The notes: generated by a model not told the origin, from the sequence alone. Positions 53,552 through 63,188 are shown, counted from the stretch's first letter. The stretch: 64,000 bases of DNA from Cognaticolwellia beringensis (GCF_002076895.1 NZ_CP020465.1:2418001-2482000), one strand, 5' to 3'. Numbers and translations: made by a program.

Positions 53552-54274
53552 TTAAGGAATTTGTCTTAACTTAAGCTCTCTTTGCTGAATTATTTTTTGG
53601 TAAATGGTATCCGCTTTTTCACGGCTGGCTTTAATTTCATCTACGGTTAATTTATGTTCGTCCATATCACGGCTTTTTTCCGCCATTCTATAAGCATTTT
53701 TAGCGGCAATAATATTCCAAACATATGACATTTCGGTGCTTTTAGCGACGCCTTTACCTTCAAAATACATTAAGGCAAGATTAAATTGCGCGAGGGCATA
53801 ATTTTGATCCGCCGCCTTTTGGTACCAACGTGAGGCTTGTAAATAATCACGCGGTACACCGCTGCCGTTATAAAGCATTACACCTAAATTGAACTGCGCG
53901 CGCGGTAAGTCTTTCTTGGCCGCTTTCTCCATTAATGCATAAGCGCTTTTTAAATCTTTTTTAACCACTTCGCCTTCACTGTAAAGCAAAGAAAGATCGA
54001 ACAGGGCTTCTGAATAATTTTGTGAGGCCGCCAAATGAAGTAACTCTAGCGCTTTTTCTGGGCTTTTAAGTACGCCATAACCGTTTAGATAAATTAACGC
54101 CATTTGGTATTGTGCAGGTGCATATTCTTCGGCAACTAAAGGCTCAAACTCTGCAATCGCAGCCTTGAACTCTCCTCGGTTTAGCTCATATATGCCTAGG
54201 TCTAGGTCGGCGCTATATGCCGAACCTTGTACAAAGAGAGCAAAGCTGAGTGCTATTAAGGTCAATTTTTTCAT
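53552..54274 (-). CDS. Exported Sel1-repeat protein
   Basis: The 240-residue product has a signal peptide (cleavage near SAYSA-DL) and about four to five Sel1-like repeats (about 45-200) with the pattern AQYQMALIYLNGYGV, AQFNLGVMLYNGSGV and AQFNLALMYFEGKGV. These repeats mediate protein-protein contacts. A helical charged tail follows. It is monocistronic, downstream of yheS on the same strand by 131 bp, and its partner is unknown. Confidence 0.88.
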   Translation of the reverse strand: MKKLTLIALSFALFVQGSAYSADLDLGIYELNRGEFKAAIAEFEPLVAEEYAPAQYQMALIYLNGYGVLKSPEKALELLHLAASQNYSEALFDLSLLYSEGEVVKKDLKSAYALMEKAAKKDLPRAQFNLGVMLYNGSGVPRDYLQASRWYQKAADQNYALAQFNLALMYFEGKGVAKSTEMSYVWNIIAAKNAYRMAEKSRDMDEHKLTVDEIKASREKADTIYQKIIQQRELKLRQIP

Positions 54275-54405
54275 TTTAGTGTCCTATATCCGGCTGTTGT
54301 CGCTATATAACGCAGTGATAAAATTTTCCGCTGCGACTTGTTGTACTAAACTGATTCATTTACAGAAAATAATTAATCTGTTTAATACTAAGTGTAGCAA
54401 TAAAT

Positions 54406-56307
54406 TTATAAAGCTTGTGACATTATCTCTTCAATTTGTTCTTCAAGGTCAAGCCATTGCATTTCATGTGACTCTAAATCTTGCGTAAGCTTTGCTTGTC
54501 GTTTTAATAATTCGGTAAGTTTAGCTTTATGCTCAGCCTGATAAACCTCACTGTCTGCCAGTTGTGCTTCAACTTCAGTTAACTCGTCTTGATTTTGCTG
54601 TACAAGTTTTTCAAATTTATCGGCTTGTTTACGCAGTGGCGATGCTTTTTTACGTAACTCTGCCTGCTCTTTGCGTTGCTGTTTTTTATCGACTTGTGGC
54701 TCGCTAACGACTTTGTTCGCTTTTACAGATTGCTTTTTATCGTCGTTCAACCATTGTTGATAATCATCAATGTCACCATCAAAATCGGTTACTTGGCCGT
54801 TAGCGACAATATAAAATTCATCAACACATGACTCTAATAAATATCGATCATGGGCAATGAGAATAATCGCGCCGTCAAAGTCCTGTAAAGCCAGTACTAG
54901 CGCTTGGCGCATTTCTAAGTCGAGATGGTTAGTGGGTTCATCTAACAATAACAGTTGTGGTTTTTCTAGCACAATTAACGCTAATACTAAGCGCGCCTTT
55001 TCGCCACCCGACATAATGCCGACTTTGTCTAAAGCTTGATCACCACTAAAACCAAAGCGCCCTAAAAATGACCGTGCTTGTAACTCCGTTATATCGGGTT
55101 TCGCACGGGTAATATGTTCAATGGCACTACTGGGTAAATGCAGTTGCTCAAGCTGATGCTGAGAGAAATAGCCTACGCGCAAGTCTTGGGCGCAATAACG
55201 CTCACCTTGAAGTAATGCTAAATCGCCCGCAAGCGATTTTATTAATGTGGATTTACCTGCACCATTACGCCCCAATAACCCGATCCGACTACCGGGTACT
55301 AAGGTCATGCCAACATCATTTAAAATTATAGCTTCATTACTGTAACCACATTGGCTTTCGGTTAATGCTAACAGTGGATAAGGCAGGGTGTCGGGCTGTT
55401 CAAAGCTGAATGTAAATTGGCTATCAACATGTGCCGGCGCTAAGTCAGGTAATTTTTGCAGGCGTTTTAAGCGACTTTGCGCTTGTTTAGCTTTACTGGC
55501 TTTCGCGCGAAAACGGTCAACAAAAGAAGTTAAATGAGCGACTTCTTTTTGTTGTTTTTGATATTGAGCATCTTGCTGGGCAAGATGTTCAGCACGTTGT
55601 CGTTCAAAGGCACTATAGTTACCCGAATATAATTTTGCCGTTTGATGCTCAATATGCAAAATTTGGCCGATAACATCATCTAGAAAATCACGGTCATGGG
55701 AAATAAGTACTAAAGTACCTGTGAATCTTTTTAACCAACGTTGTAGCCAAATAACGGCATCTAAATCTAAATGGTTGGTGGGTTCATCAAGTAGTAATAA
55801 ATCGGCACGACTGATCAAGGCTTGCGCTAAGTTCAAACGCATTCTCCAACCACCAGAAAATGATTTAACCGGATTGGCGAGTTGCTCTTGTGTAAAACCT
55901 AAACCGTGCAACAACTCACCGGCTCGGGCAGGTAAACTGTAGCCATGAACTGTATCAATTTGGTTGATAATAGTCGCTTCAAGTGTGCCATTGTCGTTCG
56001 CGCGCGCTTGTTCTAACTTCGCTTCTAGCTCCCGAAATTCAACATCGCCATCCATAACATAGTCTAGCGCTGAACGGTCTAACGCTGGCGTTTCCTGCTT
56101 AACGGTGGCAATTTTCCAACTGCTTGGCATTGAAAGATTGCCTAAATCGGCGGGTAGTGCGCCCAATAAGCTCGCGAATAAAGAAGATTTTCCACAGCCA
56201 TTTGCCCCAACAAGTCCAACTTTATGATTTGGATGTATGGTAAAACTTGATGATTTTATGAGGTATTTTGCGCCTCGGGCTAAACTTAAATCTGTGGCTA
56301 TGATCAT
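54406..56307 (-). CDS. yheS: ABC-F family ATPase YheS
   Basis: The 633-residue protein has two ABC domains and no membrane segments. Walker A motifs are GANGCGKSS (34-42) and GRNGAGKST (about 345), with signatures SFSGGWRMRLNLAQ and MSGGEKARLVLAL and Walker B LLLLDEPTNHLD in both halves. A C-terminal coiled coil (about 540-630) is present. ABC-F proteins act on the ribosomal E site; the E. coli YheS subgroup is inferred from length and the adjacent yheT, yheU and yheV genes. Confidence 0.95.
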   Translation of the reverse strand: MIIATDLSLARGAKYLIKSSSFTIHPNHKVGLVGANGCGKSSLFASLLGALPADLGNLSMPSSWKIATVKQETPALDRSALDYVMDGDVEFRELEAKLEQARANDNGTLEATIINQIDTVHGYSLPARAGELLHGLGFTQEQLANPVKSFSGGWRMRLNLAQALISRADLLLLDEPTNHLDLDAVIWLQRWLKRFTGTLVLISHDRDFLDDVIGQILHIEHQTAKLYSGNYSAFERQRAEHLAQQDAQYQKQQKEVAHLTSFVDRFRAKASKAKQAQSRLKRLQKLPDLAPAHVDSQFTFSFEQPDTLPYPLLALTESQCGYSNEAIILNDVGMTLVPGSRIGLLGRNGAGKSTLIKSLAGDLALLQGERYCAQDLRVGYFSQHQLEQLHLPSSAIEHITRAKPDITELQARSFLGRFGFSGDQALDKVGIMSGGEKARLVLALIVLEKPQLLLLDEPTNHLDLEMRQALVLALQDFDGAIILIAHDRYLLESCVDEFYIVANGQVTDFDGDIDDYQQWLNDDKKQSVKANKVVSEPQVDKKQQRKEQAELRKKASPLRKQADKFEKLVQQNQDELTEVEAQLADSEVYQAEHKAKLTELLKRQAKLTQDLESHEMQWLDLEEQIEEIMSQAL

Positions 56308-56448
56308 TTATTGTTACTCATTTCAATGCAGGGCGCTATTGTCGCTTTTCCTTAGGGGGTTGTTCAAGGTAAAATAACAGCACTAAGCAGATATCTTGCT
56401 AAAATCATTTAAAATCTAATGCAAAATTAATTAAAACTGAGTAAATAA

Positions 56449-56643
56449 GTGAAAAAACGATTTATAGCAGGCGCAACCTGTCCAAAATGTAAGGAAATCG
56501 ACACCATGGGGCTAACGAAAGAAAACGGTATTGAAACAGTTACCTGTGTAAGTTGTGGCCACCAAATGTCGCAACCTGAAGAGCATGTTGTGCAAGAAGT
56601 AAGACCAAACGAACAAGTTATTGGTATTTTTAAACAAGATTAA
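56449..56643 (+). CDS. yheV: YheV family zinc-ribbon protein
   Basis: The 64-residue protein has two CxxC pairs (TCPKCKEIDTM and TCVSCGHQM) forming a zinc ribbon, and matches E. coli YheV (DUF2387). The start is a GTG. It is divergent from yheS across 141 bp. Function is unknown. Confidence 0.92.
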   Translation: MKKRFIAGATCPKCKEIDTMGLTKENGIETVTCVSCGHQMSQPEEHVVQEVRPNEQVIGIFKQD

Positions 56644-56752
56644 TGGGCTAAACAATAATTATAATGGCTTATTTTTACTCAGAAAAAATAGCCAAGTTAT
56701 TGATTATGCATTTTAACTTAATCAATAACAGTGATGAAATGCTTTATCGATA

Positions 56753-56786
56753 CGTTACCGTTAATACTGATTAATCAACGGTAACG
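56753..56786. other. Inverted repeat between convergent yheV and the methyltransferase gene
   Basis: CGTTACCGTT and AACGGTAACG are exact complements around 14 bases, 20 bp before the stop of the minus-strand gene. Probably a shared transcript end; no T-run follows. Confidence 0.5.
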
Positions 56787-56806
56787 ATAACATTAGCGTG
56801 TAGGTG

Positions 56807-57433
56807 TTATAACCAGCGACGAACGTTAGTGGTGTAGTGTTTATATTCACTTGGAAATACTGCTGCTAAATGAGCTTCTTCAGCAATCGTTTGTTTGTAT
56901 AAGGTATATAAACCAATAACGAGGCAAACCAAAGTGAAAACGGAAGGTAATGCCAAGAAAAAACCTATTTGAGAAAGACCTACGCTGACAAATATAGGGT
57001 TACGAGAATATCTAAAGAAACCATCAGTAATTAACTTTTTAGGCCCTATAGGATCAATACCAGAACGCCATTTTTCGCTCATGCTAAAGTGAATAGCAAT
57101 GGTCATTAAAAAGCCAAAAGTTAACAATACATTACCTAAAATAAGCACTGGCGCATTCTCTAAGCTGGCTATTAATCCCAAGTAATCATCAAGCCCAGGC
57201 ACAAATAGTCTCACCAAACAAACCATCCAAATAGCGACTCTAAATATCCTAAATGTCATGTGATTCCACCAGTTAGGGCAGTAGCGCTCGCCGAGGAATA
57301 TTAATTCAGTATTGATGTTCTTTTTTGTCGTAATAATTTTAATGGTATAAAACAGGGCAACAGCGGAATAAAAAACAGCCAAATATAAGCGGGTGAATTC
57401 AATTATTGCAGAAGTATTGTCGATAGAAGTCAT
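56807..57433 (-). CDS. Isoprenylcysteine/phospholipid methyltransferase-like membrane protein
   Basis: The 208-residue protein has about five membrane helices and a C-terminal segment RYSRNPIFVSVGLSQIGFF to EEAHLAAVFPSEYKHY, which is the PEMT/ICMT-type SAM-binding region (RxPxY-like and EE motifs). It would methylate a lipid or small molecule in the membrane. The substrate cannot be predicted. It stands alone on the minus strand. Confidence 0.8.
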   Translation of the reverse strand: MTSIDNTSAIIEFTRLYLAVFYSAVALFYTIKIITTKKNINTELIFLGERYCPNWWNHMTFRIFRVAIWMVCLVRLFVPGLDDYLGLIASLENAPVLILGNVLLTFGFLMTIAIHFSMSEKWRSGIDPIGPKKLITDGFFRYSRNPIFVSVGLSQIGFFLALPSVFTLVCLVIGLYTLYKQTIAEEAHLAAVFPSEYKHYTTNVRRWL

Positions 57434-57539
57434 AAGTTTTTATAAATATCCATTTGTGAAAACCTAATGTTTAAACGTCGGTTAACCCACTAAATACAAT
57501 TTACTGCCTCTAGTAAGTTATCGTGTTAATTGTTGTTAA

Positions 57540-57704
57540 TTAAGTGGACTTAGCCGCAGGCTTAGCAAAGAAAACAAACGGCACAGCCAGTGGACCGAGA
57601 ATAGCCCCCATTATTGCCCAAAAACTCGTGTTTGCGCCTTTAGATTTTGCTACTGAATAACAAACAAAAATACAGAGTAAATTTAAAACCAGTAAAGCGA
57701 ACAT
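57540..57704 (-). CDS. 54-residue two-helix membrane protein
   Basis: The start is the ATG 57702-57704, after AAGGAGCTTTAT; the longer frame is not supported. The protein has two hydrophobic segments, about 2-17 and about 27-46 (SFWAIMGAILGPLAVPFVFF), with a KSKGAN hairpin between and a basic end. I know no function. The strong ribosome-binding site makes it a credible small gene. Confidence 0.72.
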   Translation of the reverse strand: MFALLVLNLLCIFVCYSVAKSKGANTSFWAIMGAILGPLAVPFVFFAKPAAKST

Positions 57705-57913
57705 ATAAAGCTCCTTATAGGACCTATAATGGCAATAATATAAATTTAACACAATATGTTACGTACACAAACGCCTTAATAATAGACTGGTGATTTTTGA
57801 GGCAAATATGTTTTAGATAATACAGGGGAGCTAAGTCAAGGATGATGAAAAAGATACTCTAGAAAATACCTAGCAGTATTTTCCAGTGCATAATGAAGTT
57901 TAAAATTTAATTT

Positions 57914-58333
57914 TTACGAAAGCTTTAACTCTTCCAATAAGTCATGAATTTCCGCTTTTAATTCTTTATCCGAAATTTTATTACAGCTTATTTTAGCTTT
58001 TTCTAAAGACTCAATAGCGCCTGCTTTATCATCTAACTCTATTTTCATTGTCGCGATAGAATAACTAATAGACGAACGGAAGTCTTTGTCGTTAATTGCT
58101 TCAGCTTTTAATAAAGCTTGTTCATAAATAGTAATCGCTAAGGGTAAATCATCAGTAAAGTCAGCAAGTGTTTCCCACTGTACAGGGTGGTCTTTATCGG
58201 TGTTTTCATTCTCTTCGCAGAGTCGTTTTAGCTCAGCATAAAAACCATCGAATTTAGATTGGTCTTGCTCTTGAGCTGCTGCCATTAAGTGATCAGCGAA
58301 AAAAAGCACTTGCTTGTATATTTTGGTGTTCAT
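57914..58333 (-). CDS. TPR-like helical protein
   Basis: The 139-residue product from ATG 58331-58333 is all-helical, with a tetratricopeptide-like pair in LPLAITIYEQALLKAEAIND and AGAIESLEKAKISCNKISD. It has no signal peptide, so it should be cytoplasmic. AAGG lies 11 bases upstream of the start. I do not know its partner, and its neighbours give no clue. Confidence 0.7.
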   Translation of the reverse strand: MNTKIYKQVLFFADHLMAAAQEQDQSKFDGFYAELKRLCEENENTDKDHPVQWETLADFTDDLPLAITIYEQALLKAEAINDKDFRSSISYSIATMKIELDDKAGAIESLEKAKISCNKISDKELKAEIHDLLEELKLS

Positions 58334-58569
58334 GCTGCGGCCTTTGTCAGTTGCGTTAAGTTTTGTGATTAACAATATTCAATCGCTAATTATAATGCTT
58401 TTATAGGCCCCAACCCCAGTTTATTCGCTCAGTAGCTTAAAATTTAGCAGAGTAAATTTAATTAAGCGTGCTTATAAGAGCGCCTAGGTTATTCTATATC
58501 TGTTTTAATAACCGTGCAGGCGTTGAAGTGTTTGGTATAAATTAGATTACAATATTTAGCTTCTTGCTT

Positions 58570-58791
58570 TTAATAGTGCGGTGGTGGTGGCTCTATCTCT
58601 TCTTTGCCTTCGTGATCTGGAGTGTTATCTTTAATTCTATTAGCGATTAAGGCTACTTGAAGTTTTAGTTCTGCAAGCTGACTTTGATGCACTGTTATTT
58701 CATTGTTTAGCTGTTCGATGAGATCATCTTGAAATGCGTTGCGTGTTTCAAGCGTTTCAATTGCTTTGGTTAATTCGTTTACTGATTTCAC
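58570..58791 (-). CDS. slyX: SlyX family protein
   Basis: The 73-residue product is a coiled coil (about 1-55) with a proline-rich, histidine-tyrosine end (PPPPHY), exactly as in SlyX. Function is unknown. Its ATG overlaps the stop of the WD40 lipoprotein gene by four bases. It lies near the divergent fkpA, as in E. coli. Confidence 0.93.
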   Translation of the reverse strand: MKSVNELTKAIETLETRNAFQDDLIEQLNNEITVHQSQLAELKLQVALIANRIKDNTPDHEGKEEIEPPPPHY

Positions 58792-59786
58792 TGTTTATTT
58801 ACCTGCCATAATTCGGCGTATCCTGAAGAGCTTTCAGTGATTACTTGGTTATTATCCCTAAAAGCGACACTATAAACAACTGCTCCCGCAGGTCTAATAT
58901 CATCGCGTGGCAAAACTCTCCAGCTAGTCAAACGCTCACCAGTCGCAATATCCCATATGCTCACCTTACGTGAAGGCGCGCCTGTTAATAGCTGAGTGCC
59001 GTCAGGAGAAAATTGCACGGCACTAAAAACTTCTTGGCGATTAAAGTATTTTAACTTGGAAATTAACTTACCGGTTTTTAAATCCCAAATATTAGCCGCC
59101 TTTTTGCTGTCTGCGGTAAAGGCGTAGCGGCCTTTGGGGTCAAGTGCCACCATAGTGACTCGGCTAGGGTGATTAAAACGATAAATCACTTGTCCTGAAA
59201 CGGTATCCCACACATAAGCAACAAAATCATTAGAGCCAGAAAGTGCAATTCGGCCATTGGGTAACATATCAACAGCATTAATTTTTTCTTGGTGCCCCAA
59301 AAACTCTAAACGTCGACCGTTGGCAATAGTAATGTGAACTACTTTACCGTTACTTTGCCCAACTAGCAGGTAGTCACCATTATTTGATACGGCTACATCG
59401 CGAATAGTAGATTCCGTTATTGACCAAAAACCTTCTGACTGACCATTTTCTATATTCCATAATGAAAAGTCATGGCGATTAGCGATTATTGCATGGCTAT
59501 TATTATCGGCAATATCGGCTACCAATACTAAGTTGTCTGCGCTATTTTGCTGTTGCGACCAATTATATTTCAGGGCGTTATTGTCTAAATCCCACAAACT
59601 AATGCCGTGATGAATCGATGAAACGACACTAAATTTAGCATCATTAGATATATTGGCAGCGTAAGCTCCCTCAACCGCATGCTGCCATCTTTGCTCTGGC
59701 GCTTGGCCCAAAGGCTGACAAGCCGTCAGCAACAGCAATAAAAACAGAAGCTTGGCTTTAAGAAATGTTAAGTTACAGTTCAACAA
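58788..59786 (-). CDS. WD40-repeat lipoprotein
   Basis: The 332-residue product has a lipobox LLTAC (Cys22-23 region) and about six WD40-like repeats, each with a [D/A]-x-WD or LWD ending (ISLWDLDNN, FSLWNIENG, AYVWDTVSG, ANIWDLKTG, VSIWDIATG). A beta propeller in the periplasm, attached to the inner or outer membrane, is expected. It is translationally coupled to slyX. No partner is identified. It is divergent from fkpA across 120 bp. Confidence 0.85.
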   Translation of the reverse strand: MLNCNLTFLKAKLLFLLLLLTACQPLGQAPEQRWQHAVEGAYAANISNDAKFSVVSSIHHGISLWDLDNNALKYNWSQQQNSADNLVLVADIADNNSHAIIANRHDFSLWNIENGQSEGFWSITESTIRDVAVSNNGDYLLVGQSNGKVVHITIANGRRLEFLGHQEKINAVDMLPNGRIALSGSNDFVAYVWDTVSGQVIYRFNHPSRVTMVALDPKGRYAFTADSKKAANIWDLKTGKLISKLKYFNRQEVFSAVQFSPDGTQLLTGAPSRKVSIWDIATGERLTSWRVLPRDDIRPAGAVVYSVAFRDNNQVITESSSGYAELWQVNKQ

Positions 59787-59906
59787 AATATTAATACTTT
59801 TTTCTTAGGGCATTTATCGTTAGTATAAGCCGCATTGTTTCACAATTCACACATATTTAAATGACTTAGCCCGAATTTCTGGCTAAGTAGTAAAACGGAG
59901 ATGTAA

Positions 59907-60665
59907 ATGAGATTTTTTAAACCAACGCTAGTGGCTATTGCTTTATTATCAGTAATGGGTTGTCAAGAACCAGTTAAGCAAGAAGAGCAAGCCGCTGCGC
60001 TTGATACAGAAATACAAAAGCAAGCCTATGGTTTAGGTGCTTCAATTGGCATGTACATGGAGCGTAACTTAGAAGAGCACGACAAATTGGGCTTAACTTT
60101 AGATAAGTCACTTATCATTCGTGGCTTTACTGACAGCATGGACGGCAAGTCTCAAATTGAGCAAGAAGACATTCAAGCGTTGTTGATGAACCTAGATCAA
60201 GCAATGAAAGCAAAACAAGCCGAACAAGCAAGCGCAAGTTCAGAAGCAAGCTTAGCTGAAGGTCAGGCTTTCTTAGCAGAAAATGCTAAAAAAGAAGGCG
60301 TTCAAGTGACTGAATCTGGTATTCAATACGAAATTCTAACTGAAGCTGAAGGTGAGAAGCCTGCTGCTACTGATACCGTTAAAGTTCACTACCACGGCAC
60401 ATTCCTTAATGGCGAGACTTTTGATAGTTCATACGACCGTGGTGAACCAGCAGTGTTCCCACTTAACCGTGTAATTTCAGGTTGGACCGAAGGCGTACAG
60501 CTAATGTCGGTAGGTTCTAAGTTCAAATTTACTATTCCTGCAGATCTAGCTTACGGACCAAATGGTAACCCACCACGCATTCCGGGTAACTCAGTACTAC
60601 AGTTTGATATTGAATTATTAGAAATTCAAAAACCTGAAGCTGCGGCACAAGTTGGCGATAAGTAG
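59907..60665 (+). CDS. fkpA: FKBP-type peptidyl-prolyl isomerase, lipoprotein (FkpA-like)
   Basis: The 252-residue product has a lipobox (SVMGC, Cys19), an N-terminal helical dimerisation domain (about 35-130, KQAYGLGASIGMYM) and a C-terminal FKBP domain (about 140-243, VKVHYHGTFLNGETFDSSY, GWTEGVQLM, IPADLAYG). FkpA assists folding of envelope proteins. E. coli FkpA is soluble periplasmic, while this one appears lipid-anchored, as in Mip-type relatives. The position by slyX supports the name. Confidence 0.92.
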   Translation: MRFFKPTLVAIALLSVMGCQEPVKQEEQAAALDTEIQKQAYGLGASIGMYMERNLEEHDKLGLTLDKSLIIRGFTDSMDGKSQIEQEDIQALLMNLDQAMKAKQAEQASASSEASLAEGQAFLAENAKKEGVQVTESGIQYEILTEAEGEKPAATDTVKVHYHGTFLNGETFDSSYDRGEPAVFPLNRVISGWTEGVQLMSVGSKFKFTIPADLAYGPNGNPPRIPGNSVLQFDIELLEIQKPEAAAQVGDK

Positions 60666-60691
60666 ATAAAAGCTTTTACCAAAGACTAAAT

Positions 60692-60720
60692 AAAAACCAA
60701 CCACTAAGGTTGGTTTTTTT
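60692..60720 (+). terminator. Intrinsic terminator of fkpA
   Basis: AAAAACCAACC and GGTTGGTTTTT form a stem with loop ACTAA, continuing into T. It lies 27 bp after the stop. Confidence 0.95.
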
Positions 60721-60906
60721 ATCAACAATTTTTATTAAATGTTTTATTTTCTAAAGTATGACATTAACTCTCTGTTGGATTTTTATTTTTTAATCATCAC
60801 TAGTTTTTAAGCGAGTTCATTCCACGCTAAATAGTAATATTAGCTAATACTAATGCTACCGAAGTGAACTAAGTTAATAAGCGCCAATCAATACGTCTTA
60901 TTAAAT

Positions 60907-61266
60907 TTATTGAGACTGCTTACTTAACCACCACTCTTCCATAATGCGTACATTTTTCAGATTAGATTTATAAAACAAATCAACCACATCGCCAAAAAAA
61001 GGAATTATGCCTAACAAAAAATCCAGCGCAATATTTCTTAGCATGATCATCCTAAGGGCTTTTGGTACATGCATAGTCTTCGCCATACCAACAATACTGA
61101 GCGATAAACCCACCATTACAAGGTCACCCAACACAGGGATAAGGCCAATGATAAAGTCTAAGCCTAGTCGAATACCCAATATTGGAATACGTATTTTAGC
61201 GTCGGCTAAATTCGCTAATTGCTGTGCTTTTAATAATGTCTTAGGGGCTTGATCTAAGTCGTTCAT
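60907..61266 (-). CDS. DUF4112 membrane protein
   Basis: The 119-residue product contains two similar membrane-spanning segments with the motif LIPVLGDLV (about 42-50) and IIPFFGDVVD (about 87-96), the duplicated glycine-aspartate pattern of DUF4112. Function is unknown. It is a single gene. Position suggests no operon partner. Confidence 0.88.
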   Translation of the reverse strand: MNDLDQAPKTLLKAQQLANLADAKIRIPILGIRLGLDFIIGLIPVLGDLVMVGLSLSIVGMAKTMHVPKALRMIMLRNIALDFLLGIIPFFGDVVDLFYKSNLKNVRIMEEWWLSKQSQ

Positions 61267-61348
61267 TTTTTCCTTGATCCTAGGCTGAAATGTAAAACTG
61301 TTAAATAAATTATTACAGTTGTGACGATATTTTCAAATTTCAGGCAAT

Positions 61349-61372
61349 AAAAAAGCCTTACCGAAGTAAGGC
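61349..61372 (-). terminator. Orphan intrinsic terminator, minus strand
   Basis: GCCTTAC/GTAAGGC with a TTCG tetraloop (read on the minus strand) is followed by six T. It is a canonical terminator, but no minus-strand gene lies upstream of it before the hemE promoter, so an unannotated transcript is likely. Confidence 0.9.
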
Positions 61373-61781
61373 TTGAAATGCTCGCTGTGTGGTCTAGTAA
61401 ACTAGCTTCTTTTTATTTATTTCTTTATTTTTATTATTGTTTTTCTTTAGCGCGGGACATTTATAGCAAACGCCTTTTCTTGGTGCAACAACTTTAATAG
61501 AGCATATATTCCACGAATTTCTTCGTATAAGGGCTTCAAAAAAGCCTGTTAGTTGTGTACTTTTATTGTTGTAAATATCTAGGAAGAAAAAAGTTTAATT
61601 ATTGAGCTATTAACATTTTTGCAAAGAACCAGACAAATTGTAAAAAAGTGTTATCTATCAGGCTTTAACATCGTTACGACACTACACGCTAAATCTCTGT
61701 TATATCACTTTATTCTGGTAAACCACATATATTGTTTTAATGAGCAATTGCCCATTTATTATGGTGTTAGTGGCTAAAGGT

Positions 61782-61814
61782 AAATAATTTAATTTAAAAA
61801 AAATTAAATTATTT
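61782..61814. repeat. Perfect 14-bp AT-only inverted repeat
   Basis: AAATAATTTAATTT and its exact complement flank AAAAA, then T-run. It can form a hairpin or cruciform. Confidence 0.85.
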
Positions 61815-61828
61815 TTTGGTTAAAGGGT

Positions 61829-61862
61829 TGTGTTTAATAAAGCTGCTGTTTTATTAAACACA
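61829..61862. repeat. Perfect 13-bp inverted repeat
   Basis: TGTGTTTAATAAA and its complement flank an 8-base loop GCTGCTGT, 15 bp after the preceding hairpin. It is not followed by a T-run. Confidence 0.8.
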
Positions 61863-62026
61863 TTATGTTTGCGGTTTTGTGGTGTTTACAAAAGGACTTG
61901 AGTAAAGTTTTTTATAGTATTTTGCTTTTTTGTATGAAATAACGCGTAATTCTAAAAAATATTTCAATATCAAGGTCGCGAACACCATTAGATTTGATTT
62001 GTAACATAGATCAATAAAATTTGAAG

Positions 62027-62035
62027 TGTTAGAAT
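62027..62035 (+). promoter_or_regulatory. Putative extended -10 promoter of hemE
   Basis: TG-T-TAGAAT resembles an extended -10 element, 31 bp before the hemE ATG. No clear -35 is visible at the expected distance. Confidence 0.5.
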
Positions 62036-62065
62036 GCGCGCATATTATAGCGGAGAAGACTTTTC

Positions 62066-63133
62066 ATGACTGAATTAAAGAACGATACGTATTTACGTGC
62101 GCTATTGCGCCAGCCTGTTGATTACACACCTGTTTGGATGATGCGCCAAGCTGGTCGTTATTTGCCTGAGTATCGTGAAGTGCGAAAAGGTGCTGGCGAT
62201 TTTATGTCGGTTTGCCGTGACGCAGATTTAGCTTGTGAAGTCACTATTCAGCCATTACGCCGTTTTCCACTAGATGCTGCCATTTTATTTAGTGATATTT
62301 TAACGATTCCTGATGCTATGGGCTTAGGTCTGTATTTTGAAACCGGGGAAGGTCCTAAGTTTGAACGTCCAATAACGTGTAAAGCTGATATTGATAAAAT
62401 TGGTATTCCAGATCCTGAAGGCGAATTGCAATATGTTATGAATGCAGTGCGTACTATAAAGAAAACGCTGAACGGCGATGTACCGTTAATTGGCTTCTCT
62501 GGTAGCCCTTGGACTTTAGCCACTTATATGATCGAAGGTGGTAGTTCAAAAGCTTTTACGAAGATCAAAAAAATGATGTTTGCAGAGCCACAAACTTTGC
62601 ACTTGTTGTTAGATAAGTTAGCCGACTCGGTAATTTTATATTTAAATGCCCAAATTGCCGCTGGCGCTCAATCGGTAATGGTATTTGATACTTGGGGTGG
62701 TGTTTTGTCACCTCGCGATTATAAAGAGTTTTCTTTGCAGTATATGGCTAAAATTGTTGATGGCTTAACTCGCCATAACGATGGTCGTAAAGTGCCAGTA
62801 ACATTATTCACTAAAAATGCTGGCATGTGGTTAGAAGATATCGCGGCTACAGGTTGTGATGCTGTAGGTCTTGATTGGACAATCGATATTGAAAATGCCA
62901 AAGCACGTATTGGTGATAAAGTTGCTTTGCAGGGCAATATGGACCCGTCAATGTTATACGCACCATTGCCACGTATTGAACAAGAAGTATCGAAAATACT
63001 ATCAGGCTTTGGTGAAGGCGGTACAGGGCATGTATTTAACTTAGGCCACGGTATACATCCTGATGTTAACCCTGATCATGCCGGACACTTTATTGAGTCT
63101 GTGCATCGTTTGAGTAAGCCATATCATTTATAA
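62066..63133 (+). CDS. hemE: Uroporphyrinogen decarboxylase
   Basis: HemE decarboxylates uroporphyrinogen III to coproporphyrinogen III in heme synthesis, in the cytoplasm. The 355-residue product has [16 protein letters not shown] (23-38) with the substrate-binding arginines, the essential aspartate in [13 protein letters not shown] (Asp77) and the ending [21 protein letters not shown] precedes the ATG. It is monocistronic with a terminator. Confidence 0.99.
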   Translation: MTELKNDTYLRALLRQPVDYTPVWMMRQAGRYLPEYREVRKGAGDFMSVCRDADLACEVTIQPLRRFPLDAAILFSDILTIPDAMGLGLYFETGEGPKFERPITCKADIDKIGIPDPEGELQYVMNAVRTIKKTLNGDVPLIGFSGSPWTLATYMIEGGSSKAFTKIKKMMFAEPQTLHLLLDKLADSVILYLNAQIAAGAQSVMVFDTWGGVLSPRDYKEFSLQYMAKIVDGLTRHNDGRKVPVTLFTKNAGMWLEDIAATGCDAVGLDWTIDIENAKARIGDKVALQGNMDPSMLYAPLPRIEQEVSKILSGFGEGGTGHVFNLGHGIHPDVNPDHAGHFIESVHRLSKPYHL

Positions 63134-63188
63134 GCTATTAAACGTGACAGCCACTAGCTAGCGCGTGTTTTATCAAATAGTATTGATT

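Larger units (their letters stand above)
61267..62029. other. Long structured intergenic region before hemE
   Basis: No start-codon-bearing gene is seen. It holds, left to right: an orphan minus-strand terminator (61349-61372), a minus-strand frame open for 66 codons without ATG, GTG or TTG (61397-61594), two small hairpins (ACGAA-TTTC-TTCGT at 61513-61526; GGCTT/AAGCC at 61532-61546), and two long perfect hairpins at 61782-61814 and 61829-61862. Confidence 0.6.
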
